From Pectinophora gossypiella (Eukaryota > Arthropoda > Insecta > Lepidoptera > Gelechiidae), in the NCBI RefSeq assembly GCF_024362695.1, contig NW_026063240.1, positions 124,001-188,000 on the forward strand: 64,000 nucleotides of DNA. Reading direction: 5' to 3'. Below the pieces are notes generated by a model, which did no database searches, was not told the DNA's origin, and was given only the letters and a program-made list of their open reading frames with translations. The position numbers and the translations under genes were made by a program. Of the stretch, positions 1 to 9,706 are shown piece by piece; within the stretch, counting starts at the first letter, position 1; each line of letters begins with the position of its first letter.

Positions 1-169
1 TTCAATCTAATTAAGTATAAATTAATGTACGAATACTATTTAGTTACTTAGTTATTTTATATTTCAGTTGTTTATTTGATTTTCTAATATGCGAATTGTA
101 TTGATGGGTAATTTATTTCTTTTGCTCTGGTAACACTTAAATTGGATTATATCAAGTTTATAAAAGGCA
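1..169. other. AT-rich left flank, no gene seen
   Basis: This short AT-rich stretch ends exactly at the A that precedes the CTAG 3' terminus of the first Helitron. I see no coding sequence. It may be the continuation of the decayed BEL-A element or its flank, because the other side of the Helitron (from 3957) leads into BEL-A sequence, but I cannot show this. Confidence 0.5.
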
Positions 170-401
170 CTAGCTGGTACCCGCGACTTCGTCTGCGTAC
201 TTTTAATTTGAATATTAAGGATTATATAAAAGGAACGGTATAGCATGTGATTAAAAGAGAGTAAGTAGGTATATTTAAAAAAAATAAAAAATATCTGTTT
301 ACAGTCGTTATAAAGTACCTATGTATTCCATTGAGTGGCAGAAATTACCTAGGAATATTTATCGGTCCCTTATGTCCAAGACACTTACAGGGGTCAGCGT
401 C

Positions 402-460
402 ACGTTGTGTACAAAAATATTTTAAAATGACCTAATTTAAAACTTTTTTGTACACAACGT
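402..460. repeat. Inverted repeat (16-bp arms) inside H1
   Basis: The left arm is ACGTTGTGTACAAAAA (402-417) and the right arm is its reverse complement (about 444-460), with a loop of about 26 bp. The same structure is present in the related Helitron around 27421-27483. Its role is unknown. It lies next to a GC-rich island (about 490-650) that contrasts with the AT-rich rest of the element. Confidence 0.7.
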
Positions 461-2697
461 TTGCTATTTTGTTATTATTTGTTAAAATGTAGAAATTGTT
501 TGGACTCGACACTCGCGAGCAGGCCACGTATACACCACGTGCGCTCCCCCACCACAAGACAGCGCCGTTGACTGCCGCCACACTTCGGCGAATGTGCGCG
601 ACGACGAACGACGACCGACGGCAGTGGCGGCGATGCAGAGTATTCGTTAAAAGGAACTTTATCTACAAAAGCCAAATTTTTTTAACTTGATACACCCAAA
701 ACTACTAAATATCATGTTCCTAGGTTCAGTGGTTAATATTTTGTATACAAAAAGTTTGGCTTCGTAGTTCCCGTTCCGAATCCGTTCCGTTCCGTTCGAA
801 TTTCGGAAAATCCGTTTGTTGAAAAACTCTGCACATCCTAAGAGACCTACGTACCAAGTTTCATGGTTTTATCTTCAAAAATGACGAATACCCATACAAA
901 CATTCAACCCGTATTTCACCCCCATACTGGTAAAAATTTCAAAATGCTTGAACAAACGATTTTTTGTTTGTTATTTAGTGCCTAAACACAAAATTTAATA
1001 TTTTTATCTTGAAAAATGACGAACCTCATAAAAAATTTCAACACCTATTTCATCCCCTCAAAGATCGAATTTTCAAAAACGCTTTAACAAATTGTTTTTT
1101 TATTTCTTATCAAGTTCCTAAATATAAAGTTTCGTGGTTTTATCCCCAAAAATGACGAACTCCCATACAAACTTTCAACCCTCATTTCACTCCCTCACTG
1201 GTCGAAATTTCAGCAACGCTAGAACAAATGTTTAATTATTTTTTATCAAGTGCTTAAATATAAAGTTTCATGGATTTATATTTTAAAATTAAAATATCCC
1301 ATACAAACTTTCAACCCCTATTTCAATCTCTTCGTCCCTTCTTTTCGCAATAAAAGGTATCCTATTTTCTTTCTCAGGGTCTAAAGATTGTCTGTGCCAA
1401 ATTTAATCAAAATCGGTTGAGAGGTTTTAGCGGGAAAGCGTAACAGACAGACAGACAGACAGAGTTACTTTCGCATTTATAATATTAGTAAGGATTATTT
1501 TCCCTCGTTAAATAGTAAACAAACTAAGTGTAGGTGTTATAATTTCGTTGACGAACTGATTACCTATCCGTTTCTTTGTCTAAAATGAGTATTACCTTAT
1601 TACTATGATTGATTACTGGGCTTAAAGTTCGTATAAATGTCTATCGAATTACCTCCTCAAGTTTAAAGCGTAGCTAGTCATGTAGTACTATATTAATTAT
1701 GTGGTGTAAGTAATTAGATTTTATCTGTATGTAATGTAATAGTTAGTTGAATAAAAAAACTTATACAAATCAGATCAATTAATTGGCGTAATGTGATTCT
1801 AGAAAGAGTTTTAATGTTAATAGATAGCTAGCTATAGCTATGTGTAGGTTCCTGTAGGAATGAGATATAACTGTTTAATAAAGACAGTTGCATCAAAATT
1901 TTATCATAAATTCCCTAAATTATGGCGCCTACCTACCCTCTAAGTTAGAAAAGTGATCAAATACTAACTTGAGGTCACTCAGTTTAAAAAAAAACATCGA
2001 AATCATTCCAGTAGCTATGGCGTCATGCGCTTCTTGACACGATCACGAAATCTAGATTTCCGCGGGAATGAGGTATTTTCCCGCCATAAAAAGTAGCCTG
2101 TGTCCGTGCCTAAGATCCTATCTTTAAATTAACCAAGTCTTATAAAATTCCGTTCAGACGTTAAGGCGTGAATGAGGCAAACTTTTAAAACAAACAATTA
2201 AAAATCACTAACCTAGTTTTCTGTCTACTGCCTACGCCTTAAGTACGATAGCATAAATATTAATAGGCCATATCCTTTTCTAGATTACTATCTATCAGCT
2301 AACTAAATTTCATCAAAATCCGTTGAGCCGTTTAGGCATGATAGACAAAACTCCCAGCAAAAACCATAAAAAAATCACTAACTCAATTCAGTTTTCTGCC
2401 TACTTCCTACCCCCTAAGTACGATGACGTGATCAATTTGATCGTACAACCGTTTTTAGATAACCAACTATTACCTTACTAAATTTCATTAAAATCCGTTC
2501 AGCCGTTTAGACGTGAAAGAGCAAAAGTCCCAACAAAAACGACTACAAATCACTAAATCAATTTAGTTATCTGCCAACTGCCTACCCCCTAAGAACGATG
2601 GCGTGATTATTTATAGCCTATGACCATTTCTAGGTTATCATCTATCACCATACCAAATTTCATCAAAATCCGTTGAGCCGTTTAGGCGTGAAAGAGT

Positions 2698-2698
2698 A

Positions 2699-2751
<53 letters not shown>

Positions 2752-2752
2752 G
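2698..2752. repeat. (CAGA)n microsatellite in Helitron 5' region
   Basis: This is a tract of CAGA units near the Helitron 5' end, read here on the complementary strand. Equivalent tracts lie at about 1443-1464 and 3872-3926. All Helitrons in this window carry such a (GTCT/CAGA)n tract close to the 5' terminus, with a different unit number in each copy. Confidence 0.9.
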
Positions 2753-2782
2753 TTACTTTCGCATTTATAATATTAGTATGGA

Positions 2783-3872
2783 TTGATTACTGGGCTTAAA
2801 GTTCGTATAAATGTCTATCGAATTACCTCCTCAAGTTTAAAGCGTAGCTAGTCATGTAGTACTATATTAATTATGTGGTGTAAGTAATTAGATTTTATCT
2901 GTATGTAATGTAATAGTTAGTTGAATAAAAAAACTTATACAAATCAGATCAATTAATTGGCGTAATGTGATTCTAGAAAGAGTTTTAATGTTAATAGATA
3001 GCTAGCTATAGCTATGTGTAGGTTCCTGTAGGAATGAGATATAACTGTTTAATAAAGACAGTTGCATCAAAATTTTATCATAAATTCCCTAAATTATGGC
3101 GCCTACCTACCCTCTAAGTTAGAAAAGTGATCAAATACTAACTTGAGGTCACTCAGTTTAAAAAAAAACATCGAAATCATTCCAGTAGCTATGGCGTCAT
3201 GCGCTTCTTGACACGATCACGAAATCTAGATTTCCGCGGGAATGAGGTATTTTCCCGCCATAAAAAGTAGCCTGTGTCCGTGCCTAAGATCCTATCTTTA
3301 AATTAACCAAGTCTTATAAAATTCCGTTCAGACGTTAAGGCGTGAATGAGGCAAACTTTTAAAACAAACAATTAAAAATCACTAACCTAGTTTTCTGTCT
3401 ACTGCCTACGCCTTAAGTACGATAGCATAAATATTAATAGGCCATATCCTTTTCTAGATTACTATCTATCAGCTAACTAAATTTCATCAAAATCCGTTGA
3501 GCCGTTTAGGCATGATAGACAAAACTCCCAGCAAAAACCATAAAAAAATCACTAACTCAATTCAGTTTTCTGCCTACTTCCTACCCCCTAAGTACGATGA
3601 CGTGATCAATTTGATCGTACAACCGTTTTTAGATAACCAACTATTACCTTACTAAATTTCATTAAAATCCGTTCAGCCGTTTAGACGTGAAAGAGCAAAA
3701 GTCCCAACAAAAACGACTACAAATCACTAAATCAATTTAGTTATCTGCCAACTGCCTACCCCCTAAGAACGATGGCGTGATTATTTATAGCCTATGACCA
3801 TTTCTAGGTTATCATCTATCACCATACCAAATTTCATCAAAATCCGTTGAGCCGTTTAGGCGTGAAAGAGTA

Positions 3873-3925
<53 letters not shown>

Positions 3926-3956
3926 GTTACTTTCGCATTTATAATATTAGTATGGA
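2783..3956 (-). repeat. 1174-bp tandem duplication inside H1
   Basis: This unit repeats 1609-2782 with an offset of 1174 bp and appears essentially identical by eye, so the duplication is young. On the element strand the distal unit stops at ...AGTAATCAA and is followed immediately by a complete 5' end starting TCC. The join therefore looks like a Helitron inserted at an A/T site of a related Helitron, not like a simple slippage product. Confidence 0.85.
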
Positions 3957-4070
3957 TGACATTTGGTTATTCGCGCTCATTCTGTTTTTGTTCTACCAAC
4001 GATAAGTATAAACTGCAAGTTCGTGACTACTTCGTATTTTATTTCGACTACACTTGGAATCCCTTCAACA

Positions 4071-4262
4071 TTATTGAGTTGGAATTGGATATAACTTAAG
4101 AATAGGACGTTTAAATATTCCGAATTTTGTTTTAACCGTCGCTACACGAACGATTTTGTCCGAACCAGGATGAACTTCCGTGATTACGCCTAATGGCCAA
4201 CTTAACGGAGGAGCATCATCACGCCGTTCAACCAGTACAACCGTTCCAATAGCAATCGAAAT
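4071..4262 (-). pseudogene. BEL-A pol C-terminal fragment (DUF5641-like)
   Basis: On the minus strand this encodes the C-terminal domain found after the integrase of BEL/Pao elements. It reads IGTVVLVERRDD, then GVITEVHPGSD, VRVATVKTK and KRPILKLYPIP, and stops at 4071. The matching upstream part lies at 12185 and beyond, separated by a CR1 and a Jockey insertion. The piece at 8132-8154 bridges the two and keeps the frame. The ORF extension beyond 4262 belongs to the CR1 5' region, not to BEL. The 114 bp at 3957-4070 are probably the BEL-A 3' untranslated region. Confidence 0.75.
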
Positions 4263-4487
4263 TTTTTTTCGTCTACCTACGTTTACGGAATCACTTGTGT
4301 TTTCAATTATCATTTTGAATAATTTCCCTTTCAATTGTATAAAAGTATTGTTTTGGTTTAAAATCAGTGTCAAAGTGTTCAATTCTATGCAGTAATCACG
4401 TGACAGTGTTTGCAAAAATAATTAACTGCGTTAGGTGAAAATACGAAAGTGACCATACAAACGTACTTTGTGTAGTACTTAGAAGAA

Positions 4488-5225
4488 ATGGCCAAGTGTT
4501 TGCAATGTGTTAATCCTATACCTAAACCGGACGACGCGAACCCGAAAATTACTTGTCACGGTTGTGAAAGGGCAATTTGTGTGAAATGCAGTGGTTTACT
4601 AGCTACCGAGTTGCGTGTGGTGCTTTTGAAGTCACCGAAATTGAAGTATTTGTGCGCGGATTGTGAACTTGGTGTCCGACAGTTACCCGCCTTGCGCAAA
4701 TTAGTATCAAATCTCCAAAATGAGGTCAATGAGCTGAAAGGTAAACAAAACCCGTGTATAAGTCTTGAAGCGATTGTTTCGGAACTGGAGGAGAGAGAGA
4801 AGAGAAGTTCCAATGTGATCATGTATGGTGTTCCGGAAATCCTATGCAGTGATGCTGACTCGGCTGCACGTAAGCAGCATGATTCTGAACAGATAAAAAA
4901 GTCGCTGGAATCTGTCACTGAAGCCAAGCCTCTCGCTGTCATCCGTCTTGGAAAACCAAAGCCGGGGGACTCGTCACCTCGCCCAGTCAAAGCTATTTTT
5001 GCCTCCAAACACCATGCAAAACAGGTACTAAAAAACAATAAAAAGCTTCCTGCAGGCATCAGGGCTCAAAATGATTTGACTCCATACCAGCGCGACTTTT
5101 TGAAGCAACTGCGTACTGAGCTAGAAGAAAGGATAAGCAAGGGTGAGTCCAATTTAACTATAAAATACTTAAATAGTGTGCCAAAAATAGTGGAGAAACC
5201 GAAAGATGATATAGAAAAAAACTAG
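4488..5225 (+). CDS. CR1-like LINE ORF1 protein (PHD-like zinc finger)
   Basis: The 245-residue protein opens with paired cysteines (CLQC near residue 4, CHGC, CVKC, then CADC near residue 57). This is the PHD-like zinc-binding arrangement common in ORF1 of CR1-type LINEs. A charged helical stretch follows (about residues 65-100, ending in an EELEEREKR-type segment) that could be a coiled coil, and then a conserved IRLGKP motif near residue 153, usual for ORF1 nucleic-acid-binding domains. The family role is binding element RNA in the ribonucleoprotein particle. The ATG at 4488 is the first in a long open frame. The last codons before TAG form a slippery heptamer (see 5216-5222). Confidence 0.8.
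   Translation: MAKCLQCVNPIPKPDDANPKITCHGCERAICVKCSGLLATELRVVLLKSPKLKYLCADCELGVRQLPALRKLVSNLQNEVNELKGKQNPCISLEAIVSELEEREKRSSNVIMYGVPEILCSDADSAARKQHDSEQIKKSLESVTEAKPLAVIRLGKPKPGDSSPRPVKAIFASKHHAKQVLKNNKKLPAGIRAQNDLTPYQRDFLKQLRTELEERISKGESNLTIKYLNSVPKIVEKPKDDIEKN
5216..5222 (+). promoter_or_regulatory. Candidate -1 ribosomal frameshift site A_AAA_AAC
   Basis: The last ORF1 codons are GAA AAA AAC, directly followed by TAG. They contain the heptamer A_AAA_AAC in the correct X_XXY_YYZ phase. A -1 shift enters exactly the ORF2 frame, which is open from about 5210. It would add about 18 residues, including the FFYTN segment expected at the start of the LINE endonuclease, before the first ATG at 5276. 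The site and register are seen in the sequence. Frameshifting itself is inferred, and I did not identify a clear downstream stimulatory pseudoknot. Confidence 0.55.
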
Positions 5226-8068
5226 TCTGCTCCATAACCGAACTTACTTTTTTCTACACGAACCTGGCATCCCTAATGGCAAAACGAGACCTGCTTTTGA
5301 TCGAAATTGATAAGCTTAAACCGACTTGTATAATATTGACGGAGACTCACTTAAAACCGGATATTAGTAATACATTGATAGAAATTGATGGCTATACGCT
5401 ATTTCGCAGAGATAGAGTAACAGGAAAAGGGTGGGGTGGGGTTGCTATCTATGTGGCACATGCCCATGATGGGGTGACAATACACTCAAGCTTGCATCCT
5501 ACCTATAATAACTGGCACAATGATGTGGAGGCTCTTTGGGTTAACATCACTTACGCAAGTATGAGTTTATTAACTGCTGCCGTTTACAGACCCACACACT
5601 ATACCTATGATGAGTCAGATAAATTGTTATTTGAATTAATCCAAACTGCGTCACAGAGTAAAAACACTGTTTTAATCATGGGGGACTTTAATTTGCCGGA
5701 CCTTGACTGGCCTTTGACTAAATTTGATGGTTACAACGCTTTGCATAGTGGGTTTATTGATGTAATGACGGATACAAACCTGCACCAACTTGTTACTGAT
5801 ATAACTCGTAAGAGAGATAACCAGGAGTCGTTATTGGATCTCGTGCTGACTAATGATGAAAATCTATGTACAAAGATAGAACACCTGGCCAACATTGGAA
5901 AAAGCGACCACCAAGTATTACTTGCTACTTTGCAAGTGCAAGCAAACTGTAAAAAATCCCGTAGAGACATTCCATTACGTAGAAATTATTATCATGCCAA
6001 TTACCAACAGATTGCAGAGCATCTAGAAGAGGACTTCAAAACTTCTAGTGATGATTGTACTACACAAGAGGCTTGGCAGGACTTCAAGAACAAAATTGAA
6101 CACGTATTAGACTCATATTTACCGAAAACAAGGCGCAAACGAATTAGGGATATTAACAAACCATGGATAAACCCTGATATACTTAAGTTAGTTGATGAAA
6201 AAAGAAATCTGTGGAATATTTACTTAACAGATAAAACAAAATCTATAAACTACAATAAATATAGACAAGTTAACAACAAGATTGTGTCACTTACCCGGAA
6301 TTCTAGAATCAAATATGAAAAGGACCTTATTAAGCGCGGACTGAAGGCATTCCATGGTTACGTTAGACAGCAGCTAACTTCTAAAATGTCAGTTCCAACA
6401 TCTTTACGAGATGAAGCAACACGGACAATAGTTACCGATGAAAGGGGCATTGCAGATATTTTCGCAAAACAGTTTGAAATGTCTTACGTCAACGAGCCCA
6501 CTGGTATAAACATCCCAACGCCAGGTGTGCCACGTGTGCGGCAATCAATAGAAGAAATTGAGTTTAAGCCAGATAATGTCTCTAAAATATTGAATACCTT
6601 CGATGATGACACTTCAATGGGCCCTGATGATATACCTGCTGTACTACTCAAAAGGTTGTCTTCTATTATATCAGCTCCCTTGGCAAACCTGATGTTTAAG
6701 TCGTTCACTCAAAATAAACTCCCGCAAGACTGGAAAAAAGCGATTGTGACACCAATTTACAAAAAAGGTGACAAACTCAACGCAGCTAACTACCGTCCTA
6801 TTAGTCTCACGTGTATAGCATGTAAACTATTGGAAAAAATCATAGCTCAACAATTAAGGATGTTTTTGGCACGAGAGAATGTCATCATCGAGGAACAACA
6901 TGGCTTTGTGCCAAGGAGGTCAACAGTTACCAACTTACTCTGTTGCTTGGACACATGGACAAGAAATTGGGAGGCACGAATACCTACAGATATTATTTAC
7001 TTGGACTATGAAAAAGCTTTTGATCGAGTTCCTGTCACACGATTGATTGCTAAATTAGAACACTTTGGAATTAGAGGCAATCTCTTGAAGTGGATTGAAG
7101 ACTTCCTGTCAAATCGCACCTTCTCTGTGCGCATCGGAGAATCATACTCTGTTCCCAGAAAAGTCCTCAGCGGTGTGCCGCAGGGATCGGTGTTAGGACC
7201 AATTCTATTCAGTATCTATCTTACAGATCTTAAACATGTTATCATGTCTGATATATCACTCTTTGCAGATGACACGAAAATAATGGGGAACCCACTTATT
7301 AGTCATAATGTAATCCAAGATGATCTCGATAGAGTAATTGCTTGGACCCGAGATTGGCTAATCACATTAAACGTGGACAAATGCACTGTGTTGCATGTTG
7401 GCAGTAACAATCCCTCGTTGAGTTACACTATTGACTCAAAACCTCTCGAGTGTGTTAAAAAACAGAAGGACCTTGGCATAACGATAACAAATAATCTAAA
7501 GTGGGACGAACACATTATTGGAATCACTAAGAAGGCTAACTCCCTCCTATACATGATTAGAAAAGCTTTTTATCATATAGACAAGGAATTGTTTCTTAGG
7601 CTTTACAAAACTTACGTCAGACCGCTGTTAGAACATGGGTTTCAAATATGGAGTCCTTACTTTCGGAAGGACATTGCATTACTAGAGAGAGTCCAGAGAA
7701 GAGCAACAAAAATGGTGACAGTCCTGCGTAATGTTGAATATGAGCTTCGACTATCTATACTTGGTTTAACCACCTTGGAGTATCGTAGGCAACGTGGAGA
7801 TCTCATTGAAACGTTTAAAATTCTTACTGAATACTATAATGTTAATGCCTTGAAAGACATCTATGTACTGAACCAAAACATCAATCTGAGAGGACACTCG
7901 CTAAAACTCTCACGCTCCAAAGGTACTAGCAACCCTCGATATCACTTTTTGCCCAACCGTGTAGTGGACGCGTGGAATGAACTGCCAGAATCTGTGATCA
8001 GTGCTCCCTCAGTGAACTCTTTTAAAAATAGACTTGACAAATATATGAACAATCATGAACACAAGTGA
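5222..8068 (+). CDS. CR1-like LINE ORF2: endonuclease and reverse transcriptase
   Basis: The open frame runs from the frameshift region to TGA at 8068 (930 residues from the ATG at 5276). The N-terminal third is an APE-type endonuclease, with ETHL near residue 24, MGDFNLPDLDW near 142 and SDH near 210. The reverse transcriptase follows: the YRPISL block near 505, DYEKAFD near 580, GVPQGSVLGP near 635 and the catalytic FADDTKI near 663. The C-terminus ends in an FKNRLDKYM motif typical of CR1/Jockey relatives. The product nicks target DNA and primes reverse transcription from the element RNA. If translation began only at 5276 the endonuclease would lack its first strand, so I favour entry by frameshift. 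Confidence 0.8.
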   Translation, partial: LVCSITELTFFYTNLASLMAKRDLLLIEIDKLKPTCIILTETHLKPDISNTLIEIDGYTLFRRDRVTGKGWGGVAIYVAHAHDGVTIHSSLHPTYNNWHNDVEALWVNITYASMSLLTAAVYRPTHYTYDESDKLLFELIQTASQSKNTVLIMGDFNLPDLDWPLTKFDGYNALHSGFIDVMTDTNLHQLVTDITRKRDNQESLLDLVLTNDENLCTKIEHLANIGKSDHQVLLATLQVQANCKKSRRDIPLRRNYYHANYQQIAEHLEEDFKTSSDDCTTQEAWQDFKNKIEHVLDSYLPKTRRKRIRDINKPWINPDILKLVDEKRNLWNIYLTDKTKSINYNKYRQVNNKIVSLTRNSRIKYEKDLIKRGLKAFHGYVRQQLTSKMSVPTSLRDEATRTIVTDERGIADIFAKQFEMSYVNEPTGINIPTPGVPRVRQSIEEIEFKPDNVSKILNTFDDDTSMGPDDIPAVLLKRLSSIISAPLANLMFKSFTQNKLPQDWKKAIVTPIYKKGDKLNAANYRPISLTCIACKLLEKIIAQQLRMFLARENVIIEEQHGFVPRRSTVTNLLCCLDTWTRNWEARIPTDIIYLDYEKAFDRVPVTRLIAKLEHFGIRGNLLKWIEDFLSNRTFSVRIGESYSVPRKVLSGVPQGSVLGPILFSIYLTDLKHVIMSDISLFADDTKIMGNPLISHNVIQDDLDRVIAWTRDWLITLNVDKCTVLHVGSNNPSLSYTIDSKPLECVKKQKDLGITITNNLKWDEHIIGITKKANSLLYMIRKAFYHIDKELFLRLYKTYVRPLLEHGFQIWSPYFRKDIALLERVQRRATKMVTVLRNVEYELRLSILGLTTLEYRRQRGDLIETFKILTEYYNVNALKDIYVLNQNINLRGHSLKLSRSKGTSNPRYHFLPNRVVDAWNELPESVISAPSVNSFKNRLDKYMNNHEHK

Positions 8069-8083
8069 AGTGATAAGCACGCA

Positions 8084-8131
8084 TCAGCACAAAGTGCTGC
8101 CTGTGCTTCCAATAATAATAATAATAATAAT
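8084..8131 (+). other. CR1-like LINE 3' stem-loop and (AAT)n tail
   Basis: CAGCAC-AAA-GTGCTG forms a perfect 6-bp hairpin just before the terminal AAT repeats (about 8111-8130). In L2/CR1-type LINEs a 3' stem-loop followed by short tandem repeats is the element-encoded recognition site for the reverse transcriptase. Confidence 0.6.
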
Positions 8132-8154
8132 TGGATGATCTAGTTTAGTCCACT
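8132..8154 (-). pseudogene. BEL-A pol sliver between two LINE insertions
   Basis: These 23 bases are BEL-A coding sequence left between the CR1 3' end and the Jockey 5' end. The segment AGTTTAGTCCACT (8142-8154) recurs at 12172-12184 as the Jockey target-site duplication. The piece keeps the frame between the BEL-A portions at 12185 and at 4262. Confidence 0.75.
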
Positions 8155-8921
8155 CCAGCTATTAACTCCCTCACGGATCACGTGAGGTCGGTTTTGAACG
8201 GAAGTTCAAAACAGGTTCCGGAGATGGAAGACCATCGCTGGAAACTGCCTACCGACATCCGTGATCTGCTAACGGAGAAAAACGCAGCCACCCGAGCATA
8301 TGATTCCAATCGCACCGAGGAATGTCGCCGTCATTTGCGTCTCTTGCAGCATACTGTAAGAAAACGTATTAATGACATGCGACAGAATCGGTGGGATAAT
8401 CTTTTAAGCGGCATTGAGCCCCACCACCAGGCCATCTGGCAGCTGTCTAGGTCTCTTCAAAAGGATACGGTTGTCCCTACTCCTCCTCTCAATAGGCCTA
8501 ACCAATCCCCCGCTTTTGACGATGACGAAAAAGCCGAATGCCTTGCCGACAGTCTCGAAGCCCAATGCTCGTCCAGCACTCTTCCTATCGATCGTAGGCA
8601 CCTCTCGATGGTGAACTCTGAAGTTCAGCGTGGGGCTTCTGTACCTCCCACCGATCCTCCTCTTCCACAGGTCACTGAGGAAGAGGTACTAGGTATCATC
8701 AAAAAATTTCATACCCGAAAAGCCCCTGGCTCAGACGGTATCACGAATCGTGTCCTTAAGGCCTCGGTCTCGAATTTTGCGGGCAGCGGAGCGGCAGCGG
8801 CGGCGGCGCGGGAGAGGGGCGGGCAACGCATACCTGTTCTCGAAACCAGCGGGCAGATCGCGCGGCACTGTAGCGGTGTAGTGTTGTGTTCGTGGTTGTG
8901 TTGTCGACATTCGCAAACGAA

Positions 8922-9217
8922 ATGTCTGAAAATCGGCGACAACATCTTTTGGATTCAAATGTATTCCTAACGCTCGATTTATTGTGGGCGAAAGAAGAAG
9001 TGGATCCCTACTATAGGGCAAGGAAAATAAATGGCGAGTTTTATCGAAATTATGAAGAACAGAGAAGAAATCCCGATAAATTCTATGACTACACCCGAAT
9101 GAGTGTAGAAACTTTTGACTATATTCTAGAAACTATCAAGAGTGATTTAGAGTCCGGAATTAATCCAAAAAGTTTAAGAGGTATATCTCCAGCAGAAAAA
9201 TTATACATAACCCTTGG
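8922..9217 (+). pseudogene. Harbinger transposase first exon (partial)
   Basis: The frame from ATG 8922 encodes about 98 residues starting MSENRRQHLLD. It includes the FYDYTRMSVETFDYIL segment typical of the N-terminus of HARBI1-like transposases (the R-M-S-x-x-T-F-x-x-L block). It runs into GGGTAAGT at 9216-9223, a good splice donor, so this is exon 1. The catalytic exons are absent from this copy. The longer open frame from 8886 uses a non-ATG start and is not preferred. Confidence 0.65.
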
Positions 9218-9706
9218 GTAAGTAAAACAACGAAATTGTAATTTGTAATTGTATTTATTGATAGTTTCAAAAAGGAAGTGTTGTACCTACTAATTTAGTA
9301 AATAGTTTGGCATCGGTATTAAGTTCCAAGATACAATAATTTTTATTAAATACCTACTACACACTAATCAGCCTTAATTATTTATCTTTGACGAAAAATA
9401 TAATATAAAAACGTTTCGTATGAAATAAGTAACATAACAGTTTGTCATTTATTTTTAAAATCACAGTTTTCGTTTGTACGACGAATTATTATTTCTACAA
9501 TCACAGTTTTCTTACTCATTTACAGTATTTTTATTACAAGGTCGATATACTTAGTGGTCAGTATAATAATTCCACGCTTATTCTAATCTTAAAACTAAAT
9601 CGTCTCTCTAAAATTAAAGTTCTCATTTGTACGACGATTAGTTAACTATTTAAATTACAGTTTTGTTATTTATTGACAGTATTTTCATTATAAGATTGAT
9701 ATACTT

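Larger units (their letters stand above)
170..3956 (-). mobile_element. Composite non-autonomous Helitron (H1), three stacked 5' ends
   Basis: Read on the minus strand, the element begins with TCCATACTAATATTATAAA at 3956. It ends with a hairpin around GACGAAGTCGCGGG and then CTAG at 170-173. The flanks are A (169) and T (3957), the standard Helitron A/T target. Two further internal 5' ends occur at 2782 and 1494, each followed on the element strand by the same start and a (GTCT)n tract. There is only one 3' end. The proximal part (170-1494) matches 26390-27912, and the distal parts match 25106-26389. No Rep/helicase ORF is present, so it depends on a helper elsewhere. The short ORFs in it read through microsatellites and are not genes. 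Confidence 0.85.
4263..8131 (+). mobile_element. Full-length CR1/L2-like LINE
   Basis: This non-LTR retrotransposon has a 5' leader of about 225 bp, ORF1 with a PHD-like zinc finger, ORF2 with endonuclease and reverse transcriptase, a 3' stem-loop and an (AAT)n tail. It is inserted in the BEL-A pol gene. BEL coding sequence stops near 4262 and resumes at 8132 in frame, and AATT at both edges could be a short target duplication. I see no stop or frameshift within either ORF, so the copy looks young. CR1/L2 assignment rests on the ORF1 finger, the FADDTKIM motif, the repeat tail and the lack of poly(A). Confidence 0.8.

Noticed and set aside
4556..5059. 167-residue antisense frame over the CR1-like ORF1
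   Set aside because: It is a shadow of ORF1 on the other strand, with no domain, and ORF1 has clear cysteine motifs and codon structure.
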